A stretch of DNA of 64,000 nt, taken from Cephaloticoccus primus (GTDB taxonomy: Bacteria; Verrucomicrobiota; Verrucomicrobiia; Opitutales; Opitutaceae). The stretch covers positions 1 through 64,000 of the forward strand of contig NZ_LSZQ01000029.1 in the NCBI RefSeq assembly GCF_001580015.1. The letters are read 5' to 3'. The notes beneath the pieces were generated by a model, which saw nothing but the letters and a program-made list of their open reading frames with translations, made no database searches and had not been told where the DNA came from. The position numbers were made by a program, and so were the translations under genes. Shown here piece by piece: positions 28,826 to 37,487 of the stretch. Positions within the stretch are counted from its first letter, which is position 1. The number at the start of each line of letters is the position of its first letter.

Positions 28826-29788
28826 CTAAACATCGCAAATATGTATAGCCTTAGTCAGTAAGGCTATGAGCTCGGCATTGGTCGGATCCTTTAAAGTCGG
28901 AATGAACTCTTGGGAAAAATACCCCTTGTAGCCCACGTCGACAAGTGCCCGACAAACGGCGGTATGGTTCAGCTCCTGGCGGTCGTCTATCTCGCAGCGT
29001 CCCGGGACGCCACCCGTGTGAAAGTACACGAAATACTCGTGGAATCTGCGAATGGTCCCGATGACATCACCTCGCGTCAGCTGCATATGGTAGGTGTCGC
29101 CAAGCAGCCCAAAGTTGGGCGAGCCCAGCCGCTTGCACAGGCCAACGCCCCAGTCGGGGTTGCTGCAAAGATAGTCCGGAAAGTCTATCCTGTTCGGCAT
29201 CGACATCACCAACGTAACGCCGCGCTTTTCGGCATGGCCAAGGACGCGCTTCAGGCCAACCTCGGCGTTGGTCAAGGCCTCTTCCAAGTCCATCCCGCGA
29301 CGGTTGCCCGAGAAGATGACCGTGTTGCGGTAGCCTGCGTCGGCTACAAAATCAATCTGCTTGGTGCAGCGCTCCACCAGCTCTTCGTGTTCATTCGCAT
29401 TCGCCCAGCCTCTGCTGATATTAATGATGCCGCCCCAACACAAGGAGCAGTCCACTCCATGTTTTTTCAGCGTGGGCCAGTCGTTCGGCGGCACATGGGA
29501 CGTCGCCGAAAATCCGATCTGCTTGATCGCCACGCAAAGCTCGTCCAGTGGTATCTGTTTGAAAGTCCAACGGACTACCGAGTGTTTTATCCTTCCCTTG
29601 AGCGGGGGATAGTCCCCCGACTTGGGAGAGGCCGCAAGGGAGGAACTCACCCCGGAGGCAGCGGCAAGGCCAACTCCGCCCAACACCCCAGTACGCAATG
29701 CCGCGCGACGGCTGATAGGACGAGAAAGGCCGCCAGCAATTTCTAAATTTGCACCGGCCGTAGCATTATTATGTTTTTCTTTTATCAT
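28826..29788 (-). CDS. isomerase/epimerase-like TIM barrel, paralogue 4, Tat signal, metal-ligand Glu missing
   Basis: The start at Met 29788 (MIKEKHNN) matches the MTKEKYNN start of paralogue 3 and gives 320 residues; a longer frame begins at 29803. The Tat signal is SRRAALRTGVLGGVGLAAAS. The first predicted metal-ligand position reads LVMSMPNRIDFPDY, with Ser for Glu; LLGDTYHMQ retains the Asp, and HTGGVPGRCE and SQEF retain the remaining sites. The same ligand is lost as in paralogue 3 but by a different substitution, which suggests relaxed or altered selection in both. Confidence 0.8.
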   Translation of the reverse strand: MIKEKHNNATAGANLEIAGGLSRPISRRAALRTGVLGGVGLAAASGVSSSLAASPKSGDYPPLKGRIKHSVVRWTFKQIPLDELCVAIKQIGFSATSHVPPNDWPTLKKHGVDCSLCWGGIINISRGWANANEHEELVERCTKQIDFVADAGYRNTVIFSGNRRGMDLEEALTNAEVGLKRVLGHAEKRGVTLVMSMPNRIDFPDYLCSNPDWGVGLCKRLGSPNFGLLGDTYHMQLTRGDVIGTIRRFHEYFVYFHTGGVPGRCEIDDRQELNHTAVCRALVDVGYKGYFSQEFIPTLKDPTNAELIALLTKAIHICDV

Positions 29789-29824
29789 AAATAAAAATTC
29801 CAAATCAGGAATATCAGGAGGTCA

Positions 29825-30100
29825 TCATTTAGAGGAAGAGGGATAAAAGTGCGGAAATACCAGCAGAGCGGGTAGTGCTTTAATCGTAATTATGGCATTC
29901 GTTTGCTGCAAAAAGTTCCTGAAAAGACGCAATTCGCGTGCTTTTTGAGTGTAATAAAAGGATGTGAGGGAGAATCTCCGGGGCATTGTCAACTCGTTGC
30001 ACAAGCTGCGCAGCCAATGCTGCACCTGAGTAATCGAAAGTTCGAGGCACAGCAATGGAAGCCACGCACAGCGCACAGGCAGCACACGTCGAGTTTTCAC
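29825..30100 (-). pseudogene. decayed remnant of a lipoprotein isomerase copy
   Basis: A 91-codon frame starting GTG at 30100 has no family match. Its start and upstream DNA align with the start and upstream DNA of the lipoprotein isomerase at 25491 (both begin Met-Lys followed by a Cys/Leu/Ala-rich stretch). Near its end, DNA resembling the repaired isomerase C-terminal coding sequence (the IIIEHDRP region) can be seen with drift. It is best read as an internally deleted, degenerate copy. It lies just upstream of paralogue 4, as the intact gene lies upstream of paralogue 2. Confidence 0.45.
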
Positions 30101-30221
30101 TTCGGGGTAAGACAGGGTTTTACTAAGAAAAGCACCACGAGGATTAGTACATTTTACTAAAATTCAAGATTAAATCTGATCAAAATGTCATAATTGCGCT
30201 ATCTGCCATCATACCACCTTC
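30061..30221 (-). repeat. second copy of the isomerase-operon upstream region
   Basis: Diverged duplicate of 25450-25612 (shared GGGTTTTACTAAG, CAAAATG-CATAAT-GC and ATCA...CACCTTCTT elements). It would be the promoter region of the paralogue 3-4 cluster. Confidence 0.5.
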
Positions 30222-30271
30222 TTGGTGAGCCGGTTAGCTTCAGAAATAACAGACAAAAGCTCAATTGAATG

Positions 30272-30367
30272 ACGCTTCTTCCGGGTAGGCGTTGCGTCCG
30301 GCTCAATTTCAGCTGCTCGCGCAGCACACTCGACGAAGCCCTCCGCCGCATAAAAAACGGGGTCTGA
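30272..30367 (+). pseudogene. 3'-terminal fragment of a duplicated patB
   Basis: The plus frame ending at TGA 30367 reads VRLNFSCSRSTLDEALRRI then KNGV, against VRLNFGCPLSTLDEALRRI and KNGI at the end of patB (27432). The flank after the stop also matches the patB 3' flank to about 30560 (for example a CTTTGGC...CCCGC stretch and a GGAG-GGCTTTCC/GGCTTCCC...GGCGA block). The 5' part of the gene is absent. Confidence 0.75.
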
Positions 30368-30912
30368 ACAGTATGGGCAAGCTTTGGCGCGGGCCCGCAC
30401 ATGTTCATACGTGCGTATACACACTGCATCCCACCCAAGCTGTCACATAAAATAAAGCCCCTCCCCATTGAGCCCCCTGAGGAGTGAATCGCCAGGAGAG
30501 TGGCTTTCCATTCAGGCGAATTTTGGGGTTTACGAGTGAGTTGTGACCCGCGGATAGCACGGAGCGTGTTGTTGTGCGCAAGCAGGGTGCGGTAAGTCGC
30601 TACGGGGTGAGTAGACCGGCCGCTCGCTAGTCGCACATTGGAACTCAGCAACCCGGGCCAGCGTAATCCGAGAAAGATCAGCCTTCGGCGAGCTGCTCAT
30701 CGTTTTTGCACGGTGGAAAAATCCTCCACGTACAGGCCGAATAGCCGACCAGTAGATCGGATTAAATCTTGGATTCCAGATAGATAAGAAAACTTCTACT
30801 ACGCCGTATCAGCGAGTTTTCAAAAGCTAATTATTTCACGGTGAGGCTTGACGGCTACTCATTCAATCAAGATTGAGACCAGTTCTTTTTTAAAGAACAC
30901 ACCAAACCGAAC
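30368..30912. other. gene-free stretch before the first TonB receptor
   Basis: The first 190 bases are diverged patB 3'-flank duplicate. The rest (30560-30912) holds a GC-rich stretch and a small hairpin (AAAATCCTCCACG region near 30716-30740) but no gene and no riboswitch motif I can recognise. A TonB-receptor promoter must lie in the last part. Confidence 0.5.
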
Positions 30913-33114
30913 ATGACCGACACCTCACAAACCATTTCCACGATCCAGCCCCGGACCAGCGTAGCTCGCACCGCCGCGGCATTAATGGCGCTCTTGGCCG
31001 CTGGCTTCCTCGCCCAAACTCCGGCATCGCTCTCGGCCGCACGGAGCGGCAGCAATGATGCGGCTCTCGATCTCGCCGATGCGGACCAGATTCACCACCT
31101 CGACCCGATGAGCGTGCAAGCCAGCGATGGCTACCACGCCCCGCGCTCCATCAGTGCTACACGTACGGACACCGCGATTGAGGACATCCCACAGTCGGTC
31201 AGCGTAATCCCGGCCCAAGTACTCGAAGATCTCGACGTCGCCCGCATTGACGCCGCGCTGGATTTCGCCGGAGGCGTAGTGCGTGGCAATGACTTCGGCG
31301 GGCTACAAATCTCCAGCTACAACGTGCGGGGCTTCAGCACAGGCGAGATCTACCGCAACGGTTTTCCCGCTAACCGTGGTACCAGTGCTTCTCCCGACTC
31401 CGCCTCGATTGAGCGCGTCGAAGTCCTCAAAGGCCCCTCCTCCGGCCTCTACGGCCGATCCGATCCGGGCGGGCTCGTCAACATCGTGACCAAGCGTCCG
31501 CAGCAAGACGCGTTCACCAACGTACGACTCTCGGCAGGCAGCTGGGATCGCTATCGCAGCGCACTCGATATCAACCACCCGCTCAATGCACGCGGCACCG
31601 TGCTCACGCGCCTCAACCTGGCCGTCGAGGACAACGGCAGCTTCCGCGAATACGTGAAACAGCAACGCCAAGTCATCGCCCCCAGCCTGACTTGGCACAT
31701 AAACGATAAAACCCAGATCCAGGTGGATGCGGAAATCGTGCGCAACGACTCCACATACGACCGCGGTATCACTCCCGTAAACGGCAATATAAAAGGAATG
31801 AGTATCAGGCGATTTTTGGGAGAGCCCAACGATGGCATGTCGCGCAATAATAATCAATCACTCCAAGCCGCACTCATTCACCAACTCGGGCAGAATTGGA
31901 AAGTCCGACTCGGCCACCAAAACTGGCACGGCCACCTGCGCAGCAAAGCCGCCGAAAACCGTCAGCCTGCTGGCCCTGATTTTGATGTGATACAACGCCG
32001 CAGGCGCGACCGTGATTTCGAGTGGCATGGGAATATGACACACCTGGATTTCATAGGGAGCTTCACACTTGCGGGCATGTCTCACCAGTTATTGCTTGGC
32101 ATTGAGCACGAAGACTACAGCAGCAGCTCTGACTTTTTTCACAGTAATTACGACCCGAACTACTCATTAAATATTTATAACCCTGTTTATGGCGCGCCCA
32201 AACCGCCAATCGCTTCACATACCAGCAGTTTATCAACGACGGAAATCTGGGGCTTCAATATCCAGGACCAAGTTCAGATCACAGAGAGACTGCGTGCGCA
32301 ACTAGGCCTGCGTTTTGAGGACTACAAACTCGAAGGCTATAACCGCATCACCGGTGCCATTAATACGCCCCAGAAAAAGGATGCCACTACGCCAAGGCTC
32401 GGCTTCGTATACGAAATCCTGCCAGAGCTAAACGTATTCGCCAGTGCCTCCAAGTCATTCAAACCCAATGGAGTAGACGAACTCGGAAATTCGCGCAAGC
32501 CGCAGGAAGGGGTTGGTTACGAAATCGGCACCAAGTTTGGACTCTTTGACGGGAGATTGGGTGCAACCTTCGGGCTGTTTCATATTACAAAAGAAAACGT
32601 ACTTACCAGCAACCCTGATTATCCGGCGTCTAGTATCGTACAACAAATCCCGATCGGCGAGCAGCGCAGCGAAGGTTTTGATATGCAAATCGCCGGCAGC
32701 CTGACAAGGTCGCTGCGCCTCATTGCTGCTTACGCCTATATCGATGCCGAGGTAAGCAAAAGCAACACCCCCTCGCTCCCCGTGGGACGAGATCTCCAGG
32801 GTATCCCGCGACACAGCGGAAGCTTGATGGGAGTATACCAAATCCAAACTACTGTACTAAAAGGCTCGGAGATTGGTGCCTCTGTAAACTATGTCGGTGA
32901 GCGGCCCACGGGTACAGATGTCAACCGTTTGATTGTGTCTGACTATCTGACAGCGGGCCTATTCCTGCGCTACAGGCCCAATGCCAACATCAGTATCGGG
33001 CTGAATGTAAATAATCTATTCGATAAACAATACTACGACAAATTTCACAGCACCACATGGATAGTCCCTGCCGCCCCGCGCAACTTTAGTTTGAATATCA
33101 GTCTCAGGTTGTGA
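30913..33114 (+). CDS. TonB-dependent siderophore receptor-type outer membrane protein, copy 1
   Basis: A 733-residue protein. An N-terminal export segment (RTAAALMALLAAGFLAQTPASLSAA) leads to a plug domain with VEDIPQSVSVIP-type DIPQSVSVIPAQVLEDL, YNVRGFSTG, IERVEVLKGPSSGLYG and GGLVNIVTKRP, typical of FhuA/FpvA-like receptors. The beta-barrel ends in aromatic-rich strands and RNFSLNISLRL, a normal outer-membrane terminus. It imports a ferric siderophore or another large ligand using TonB energy. It is paralogous to the protein at 34102; a DUF4198 gene lies between. Confidence 0.9.
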   Translation: MTDTSQTISTIQPRTSVARTAAALMALLAAGFLAQTPASLSAARSGSNDAALDLADADQIHHLDPMSVQASDGYHAPRSISATRTDTAIEDIPQSVSVIPAQVLEDLDVARIDAALDFAGGVVRGNDFGGLQISSYNVRGFSTGEIYRNGFPANRGTSASPDSASIERVEVLKGPSSGLYGRSDPGGLVNIVTKRPQQDAFTNVRLSAGSWDRYRSALDINHPLNARGTVLTRLNLAVEDNGSFREYVKQQRQVIAPSLTWHINDKTQIQVDAEIVRNDSTYDRGITPVNGNIKGMSIRRFLGEPNDGMSRNNNQSLQAALIHQLGQNWKVRLGHQNWHGHLRSKAAENRQPAGPDFDVIQRRRRDRDFEWHGNMTHLDFIGSFTLAGMSHQLLLGIEHEDYSSSSDFFHSNYDPNYSLNIYNPVYGAPKPPIASHTSSLSTTEIWGFNIQDQVQITERLRAQLGLRFEDYKLEGYNRITGAINTPQKKDATTPRLGFVYEILPELNVFASASKSFKPNGVDELGNSRKPQEGVGYEIGTKFGLFDGRLGATFGLFHITKENVLTSNPDYPASSIVQQIPIGEQRSEGFDMQIAGSLTRSLRLIAAYAYIDAEVSKSNTPSLPVGRDLQGIPRHSGSLMGVYQIQTTVLKGSEIGASVNYVGERPTGTDVNRLIVSDYLTAGLFLRYRPNANISIGLNVNNLFDKQYYDKFHSTTWIVPAAPRNFSLNISLRL

Positions 33115-33191
33115 GGCCGATGTAAACCCACCCGCTCAAGTCGATCGGTTAATCGAGTAAACCGCTCTCAACGACTAACCCACATGTCACA

Positions 33192-33881
33192 ATGAAAGTC
33201 CGATGCACTCTCGCCGCCCTTCTGTTAAGTGCCGTCGCCACGGCTCAAGCCCTTGCCCACGGGTTTTGGATCGAGCCGCGCTATGGTCGGCTCGAAGCCA
33301 CTTTTGGCCACGGTCCTGCCGTCGAAGCTTACCCGAGCGAAAACCTCGTGGGTGCTTGGGGCTACGATATCGATGGCCGCGCGATCAAGATCGATATCCA
33401 GCGCACGGACACGCATGCGCTGCTCGTTCCGCGCACGGCCCCCGCGGTCGTCGTGGCCTCGCTGGATGCCAAGTTTTTCCGACCCGAAAATACCTCTGCC
33501 AAAAACATTAAAAACGCGATAATCGTCCTGCGCGAAGGTGCACGCTTCGATCAGATCAGGGACATCCGACTCCTGCTCGTGCCCGAGGTTGATCCGCTGA
33601 AAGTCGGCGCCGGAAATCCCCTACCCATTCGCGCCTACATCGATGGCAAGCCCGCCGCCGGAGTCCGCCTGATGAGTGATTATCGCGGCGTAGGGACGGT
33701 CGCGCTCAGCGCAGGTGAGGAGTCTCCCACGACCGATGCCGAAGGCCGCACCCGCATTGTTGTGCGCAACCCCGGACTAAACGTCATCGCGGGCTTCATC
33801 GCCGAGGAAGATGCCAGTGGAAACCGCGGTTTCCTGCACACGACCTTGGCCTTCCTCGGGCAGCCCTATGAGCACGACTAA
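33192..33881 (+). CDS. DUF4198 periplasmic protein
   Basis: A 229-residue protein with a signal peptide (TLAALLLSAVATAQALA) immediately followed by HGFWIEPR, the opening of DUF4198 proteins. The rest is a beta-sandwich-like domain with NPLPIRAYIDGKPAAGVRL and a DAEGRTRIVVRNPGLNVIAG segment. Members are often found beside TonB receptors and metal-uptake genes and are thought to bind or present metal; no mechanism is established. It sits 77 bp after one receptor and 220 bp before the other. Confidence 0.82.
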   Translation: MKVRCTLAALLLSAVATAQALAHGFWIEPRYGRLEATFGHGPAVEAYPSENLVGAWGYDIDGRAIKIDIQRTDTHALLVPRTAPAVVVASLDAKFFRPENTSAKNIKNAIIVLREGARFDQIRDIRLLLVPEVDPLKVGAGNPLPIRAYIDGKPAAGVRLMSDYRGVGTVALSAGEESPTTDAEGRTRIVVRNPGLNVIAGFIAEEDASGNRGFLHTTLAFLGQPYEHD

Positions 33882-34101
33882 ACGGGCCGCCAATTCCGGA
33901 TTAATCGCAGGGGCTTGACGCCTTCTGTAGGGTCGGTGGCTCCGCCGTCCGGGCGGCGCGACTATTCTTACTGCCAGCCGCTCCGCGACTTGTGGCTAGG
34001 CCGAAACCACAAAGCCGCCGGCCGCGAGCCCACGGCGCGAGCAGTGCGCAGCACCCAAAGTCGGAGCGGGAGCTCACACACTTTTACACAAGCAAACACT
34101 C

Positions 34102-36312
34102 ATGAAAACCCACACCCCACTCACACAGGGAGACTCGATAACTGCCGCAAAGGGCCCAGTGCTCCGACGCGCTCGCATCAGGCCCGCGCTGCTGCGCACG
34201 CTATGCGCCACCAGCATCTTCGCTGGGGCCGCCATGGTGCCAAGCGCACACGCAGCGGCTCGAGGCAACGACGCGCTCGACCTGATCGATGCCGATGAGA
34301 TCGTGCATCTGGACTCGCTCAGCGTGCAGGGGCGCGACGAAGTCGGCGCAGGCTGGCGCCCTACCCGCTCGTCTACCGCCACGCGCACCAACGTTCCGCT
34401 CGAAGATGTGCCTCGCGCCGTCAGCGTCGTCACTGCCGAGGTGATGGCCGATCTCGGTGAAGAGCGTATCGACCGCGCGCTTGATTTCGTGGGCGGTGTC
34501 ACACGCGGCAACGACTTTGGCGGGATGAACATCTCTGGCTACAATGTGCGCGGCTTTACCACGGGCGCCATGTATCGCAACGGCTTTAGCTCGGGAAAGG
34601 GCACCAACAGCCAGCCGGATGCGGCGACTCTCGAACGCGTCGAGGTGCTCAAGGGCCCGGCCTCCGGCCTCTTTGGTCGCGGCGAACCTGGCGGGCTCGT
34701 CAACCTCGTCACCAAGCAGCCGCGCGCCGAGCGCTTCACGCGGATCAGCAGTAGCGTCGGCAGTTGGGATCGCTACCGCGCCACGCTCGACACCAACTCG
34801 CCGCTCAACGCCAGCGGCAGTCTGCTGGGCCGCTTCAACATGGCACTCGAAGACAACGGCAGCTTTCGCGATTTCATCGAAATCCAGCGCTACGTCTTCG
34901 CGCCGAGCCTGAGCTGGCAAATCACCGCGAAAACGCTGCTCCTCATCGACGGCCAATACGTGCGCAACGACAACGTCTTCGACCGCGGCATCCCCGCAAT
35001 CGACGGGCATTTTGGGCAAGTGCGGATCAAGAACTTCTACGGCGAGCCCTCCAGCGGCAAAATCAAAAACAAAAACCAATCGCTCCAAACCAGCCTCGAG
35101 CACCAACTTAACGAGCACTGGAAACTGCGACTGGCAGGCCAGTTTTACCACGGCCACCTGCAAGGGGCCGCGACCGAGCCCAGCGCACCGCTCGCCGCGA
35201 CGCCGCACATCGTGCGCCGCTTCTACCGCGTACGAAACTTTGAGTGGCAAGACCTCCACAACCACGCCGAGGTACACGGCCAGTTCAGTCTCTTTGGCTG
35301 GGAGCACCAGGTCCTGATCGGTGTCGAGTATGAGCTCTATCGCTCCGACATGATCTACCCCGCCACGGGCTCCACCAATGCGTATGGAGTCGATATTTTT
35401 GAGCCCTCCAAAGACCACGGAAAACCGCCCCCCGCTTTCACAAGCCTGTCCGACAGTTTCGCCCGCGAGGAGAGCTACGCGATCAACATCCAAGATCAGA
35501 TTTACTTCACACCAAACCTCATCGGCTCGCTCGGGCTCCGCTACGACTCGGTCGAAACCTCCAGCCAAAACCGCGTCACCGGCAACCGCAGCAGCTACGA
35601 CCGCGATGCGACCGTCCCGCGCGCCGGACTCCTCTACAAATTTACACCGCAAGTCAGCGCCTTCGCCAACGTCTCGCGCTCTTTCAAGCCCAACGGTGTC
35701 GACTCCAACGGCGAGGTCTACGCCCCCGAGAAAGGCATCGGCTACGAAGTGGGCAGTAAGCTTAACCTCTTCGGCGGGCGGCTCGGCGCGACGCTCGGCT
35801 TTTTTCAAATCACCAAAGAAAACGTAAAAACACCACACCCCGACCCGCTAGTCATCGATAGCATCACTGTCGGCGAGCAGCGCAGCCGCGGCTTCGACAT
35901 GCAGGTCAGCGGCAAGCTCACCGACGCGCTCCGGCTTATCGCTGCCTACGCTTACATCGACGCCAAGGTCACCCGAGACAACCGCGCCAACTACACTGGC
36001 AACCGCCTCGCGGGCGTGCCCCTGCACAACGCCAGTCTCTTCGCCGTTTACGAGCTCCCGCACGGCTTCGAGATAGGCAGCGCCTACACCCATACCGATG
36101 CGCGCAAGGCCAACGTCACCAGTGATTTTGAGCTCCCCGGTTACCAAACCGTAGACCTCTTTGCCCGCTGGCGCGTAAACGGGCGAGTCAACCTCACGCT
36201 CAACCTCTACAACCTTTTCGACAAAGAGTACTACGCGCGCGGCTGGGGCACTTGGGCGGGTGTCCCGGGCGATCCCCGCAGCTTCAAGCTCACCGCCAAC
36301 CTCAAGTTCTGA
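34102..36312 (+). CDS. TonB-dependent siderophore receptor-type outer membrane protein, copy 2
   Basis: A 736-residue paralogue of the 30913 protein. Signal region RTLCATSIFAGAAMVPSAHAA, plug motifs EDVPRAVSVVTAEVMADL, YNVRGFTTG, VEVLKGPASGLFGRGEPG and LVTKQPRA, barrel end FKLTANLKF. Both share the rare RGNDFGG motif in the plug, so they arose by duplication. Coding is more GC-rich at third positions than copy 1, which suggests different ages or selection. A terminator follows at 36434. The 220-bp gap before it has small GC-rich hairpins but no recognised riboswitch. Confidence 0.9.
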   Translation: MKTHTPLTQGDSITAAKGPVLRRARIRPALLRTLCATSIFAGAAMVPSAHAAARGNDALDLIDADEIVHLDSLSVQGRDEVGAGWRPTRSSTATRTNVPLEDVPRAVSVVTAEVMADLGEERIDRALDFVGGVTRGNDFGGMNISGYNVRGFTTGAMYRNGFSSGKGTNSQPDAATLERVEVLKGPASGLFGRGEPGGLVNLVTKQPRAERFTRISSSVGSWDRYRATLDTNSPLNASGSLLGRFNMALEDNGSFRDFIEIQRYVFAPSLSWQITAKTLLLIDGQYVRNDNVFDRGIPAIDGHFGQVRIKNFYGEPSSGKIKNKNQSLQTSLEHQLNEHWKLRLAGQFYHGHLQGAATEPSAPLAATPHIVRRFYRVRNFEWQDLHNHAEVHGQFSLFGWEHQVLIGVEYELYRSDMIYPATGSTNAYGVDIFEPSKDHGKPPPAFTSLSDSFAREESYAINIQDQIYFTPNLIGSLGLRYDSVETSSQNRVTGNRSSYDRDATVPRAGLLYKFTPQVSAFANVSRSFKPNGVDSNGEVYAPEKGIGYEVGSKLNLFGGRLGATLGFFQITKENVKTPHPDPLVIDSITVGEQRSRGFDMQVSGKLTDALRLIAAYAYIDAKVTRDNRANYTGNRLAGVPLHNASLFAVYELPHGFEIGSAYTHTDARKANVTSDFELPGYQTVDLFARWRVNGRVNLTLNLYNLFDKEYYARGWGTWAGVPGDPRSFKLTANLKF

Positions 36313-36433
36313 GGCGGGCGCAGAGGTGGAGAGAAAGTGAGAACCCGCTCGGCAAAATTGATCGGTTCACCAAAAAAACGACACCGCGCCGCGCTCCCTT
36401 TTGCGCAAAACCACGCCCCCCCCCTCTCGCTGC

Positions 36434-36469
36434 AAAAGCCGCTCCCGATTTTCGGAGCGGCTTTTTTTT
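36434..36469 (+). terminator. rho-independent terminator after TonB receptor copy 2
   Basis: AAAAGCCGCTCC pairs with GGAGCGGCTTTT across an 8-nt loop, followed by a T9 run. Confidence 0.88.
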
Positions 36470-36590
36470 GGCACCGAGCACGCTTCGCAATGAAGCCAGC
36501 ATCCCCCCACGCCAAGCCTCTCGCAGACAAGCCGCGTACTCCGTCAGGGATTGCCCACAATCCCCAGCCCCATCACCAAGGAAGCCGTCC

Positions 36591-37268
36591 ATGACCCACC
36601 GCCCTATTTTCACATCCGCAATCCTGATGGCCTGCTGCGCCTACAGCAGCGCAGTGGCGCAAACGGGGTCGAGTCAATCCGCAGAACTGGCACGCGACCT
36701 GGGCCGGGCCGCTGCCAAGGTTGAGCATGCCGCACGGGCATACGCCCCCGAGACTCCCGAGCACGGGGAACTGCAATATTGGGCTCTAGCTTTCAGGATG
36801 CTGGAGCAAGATCCGGCAAAGGCCGATAACGGCACCGGCAAGGGATTCTACCGGCTGGGGGAATTTTTTGAAAACGGGCTGGATAGCCTCAAGCCAGACC
36901 TGCGCGAAGCCATCCACTGGTACCGGAAAGCCGCCACCCAGCACAATCACCTCCATGCCCAATTGACTCTGGGGCTGATCTACCTTGCAGAAGTCAAACG
37001 AGGCGTCACCGGCTCCGCCTCAAACTACGCCGAGGCCGCCCGCTGGCTGCGAAAAGCCGCAGACCAAGGTCACCCCGAAGCCCAGGTGCTCCTGGCGGTG
37101 ATGCACCTCGAAGGACTGGGCGTCAGGGAGAGCGAGTCCGAAGCAGAAGCATGGCTCGAAAAAGCCAATCAAGACGGCCTCGCGGTCAGCAAAGACGCCC
37201 TGCGTGAAAGACTGCAAATCACCCCCTTCCGCGACTGGGATTTCGCCCAATGGAGAGTTTGGCGCTAA
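36591..37268 (+). CDS. secreted Sel1-repeat protein
   Basis: The start at 36591 gives 225 residues with a signal peptide (IFTSAILMACCAYSSAVAQ). Sel1-like TPR repeats follow: FYRLGEFFENGLDSL, LREAIHWYRKAATQHNHLHAQLTLGLIYL, YAEAARWLRKAADQGHPEAQ and AEAWLEKANQDG. Sel1 repeats mediate protein contacts in the periplasm. The longer frame from 36252 runs through the terminator and is rejected. The partner is unknown. The 37269-37487 gap contains two similar short stretches (AAAACAGTGCGTG and AAAACAATGCGTG) and no gene. Confidence 0.8.
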   Translation: MTHRPIFTSAILMACCAYSSAVAQTGSSQSAELARDLGRAAAKVEHAARAYAPETPEHGELQYWALAFRMLEQDPAKADNGTGKGFYRLGEFFENGLDSLKPDLREAIHWYRKAATQHNHLHAQLTLGLIYLAEVKRGVTGSASNYAEAARWLRKAADQGHPEAQVLLAVMHLEGLGVRESESEAEAWLEKANQDGLAVSKDALRERLQITPFRDWDFAQWRVWR

Positions 37269-37487
37269 TCGTCCACAAAACTACGCCGACAACACTGCCC
37301 GCGCCCTGCGCGAGCAAAGTAGAAAACAGTGCGTGACTCCCGAGTCGTGCGAGCGGGGGCGCAGCCCGTTTTCATTGGCGAAGCGTCGCTGCCGCTTCGT
37401 CTTTGTCGCACAAATCACCCAATTCGGACCCCAGCGCGCGCGAAAAGGGCACAAAACAATGCGTGCTTCCAGGCCGCGGGAGCGTAG

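Noticed and set aside
30560-30912. Cobalamin or other riboswitch upstream of the first TonB receptor
   Set aside because: No recognisable conserved box was found in this leader.
34201-35838. A 545-codon open frame antisense to the second TonB receptor
   Set aside because: Shadow of GC-rich codon bias; the sense frame has clear family motifs and the antisense one does not.
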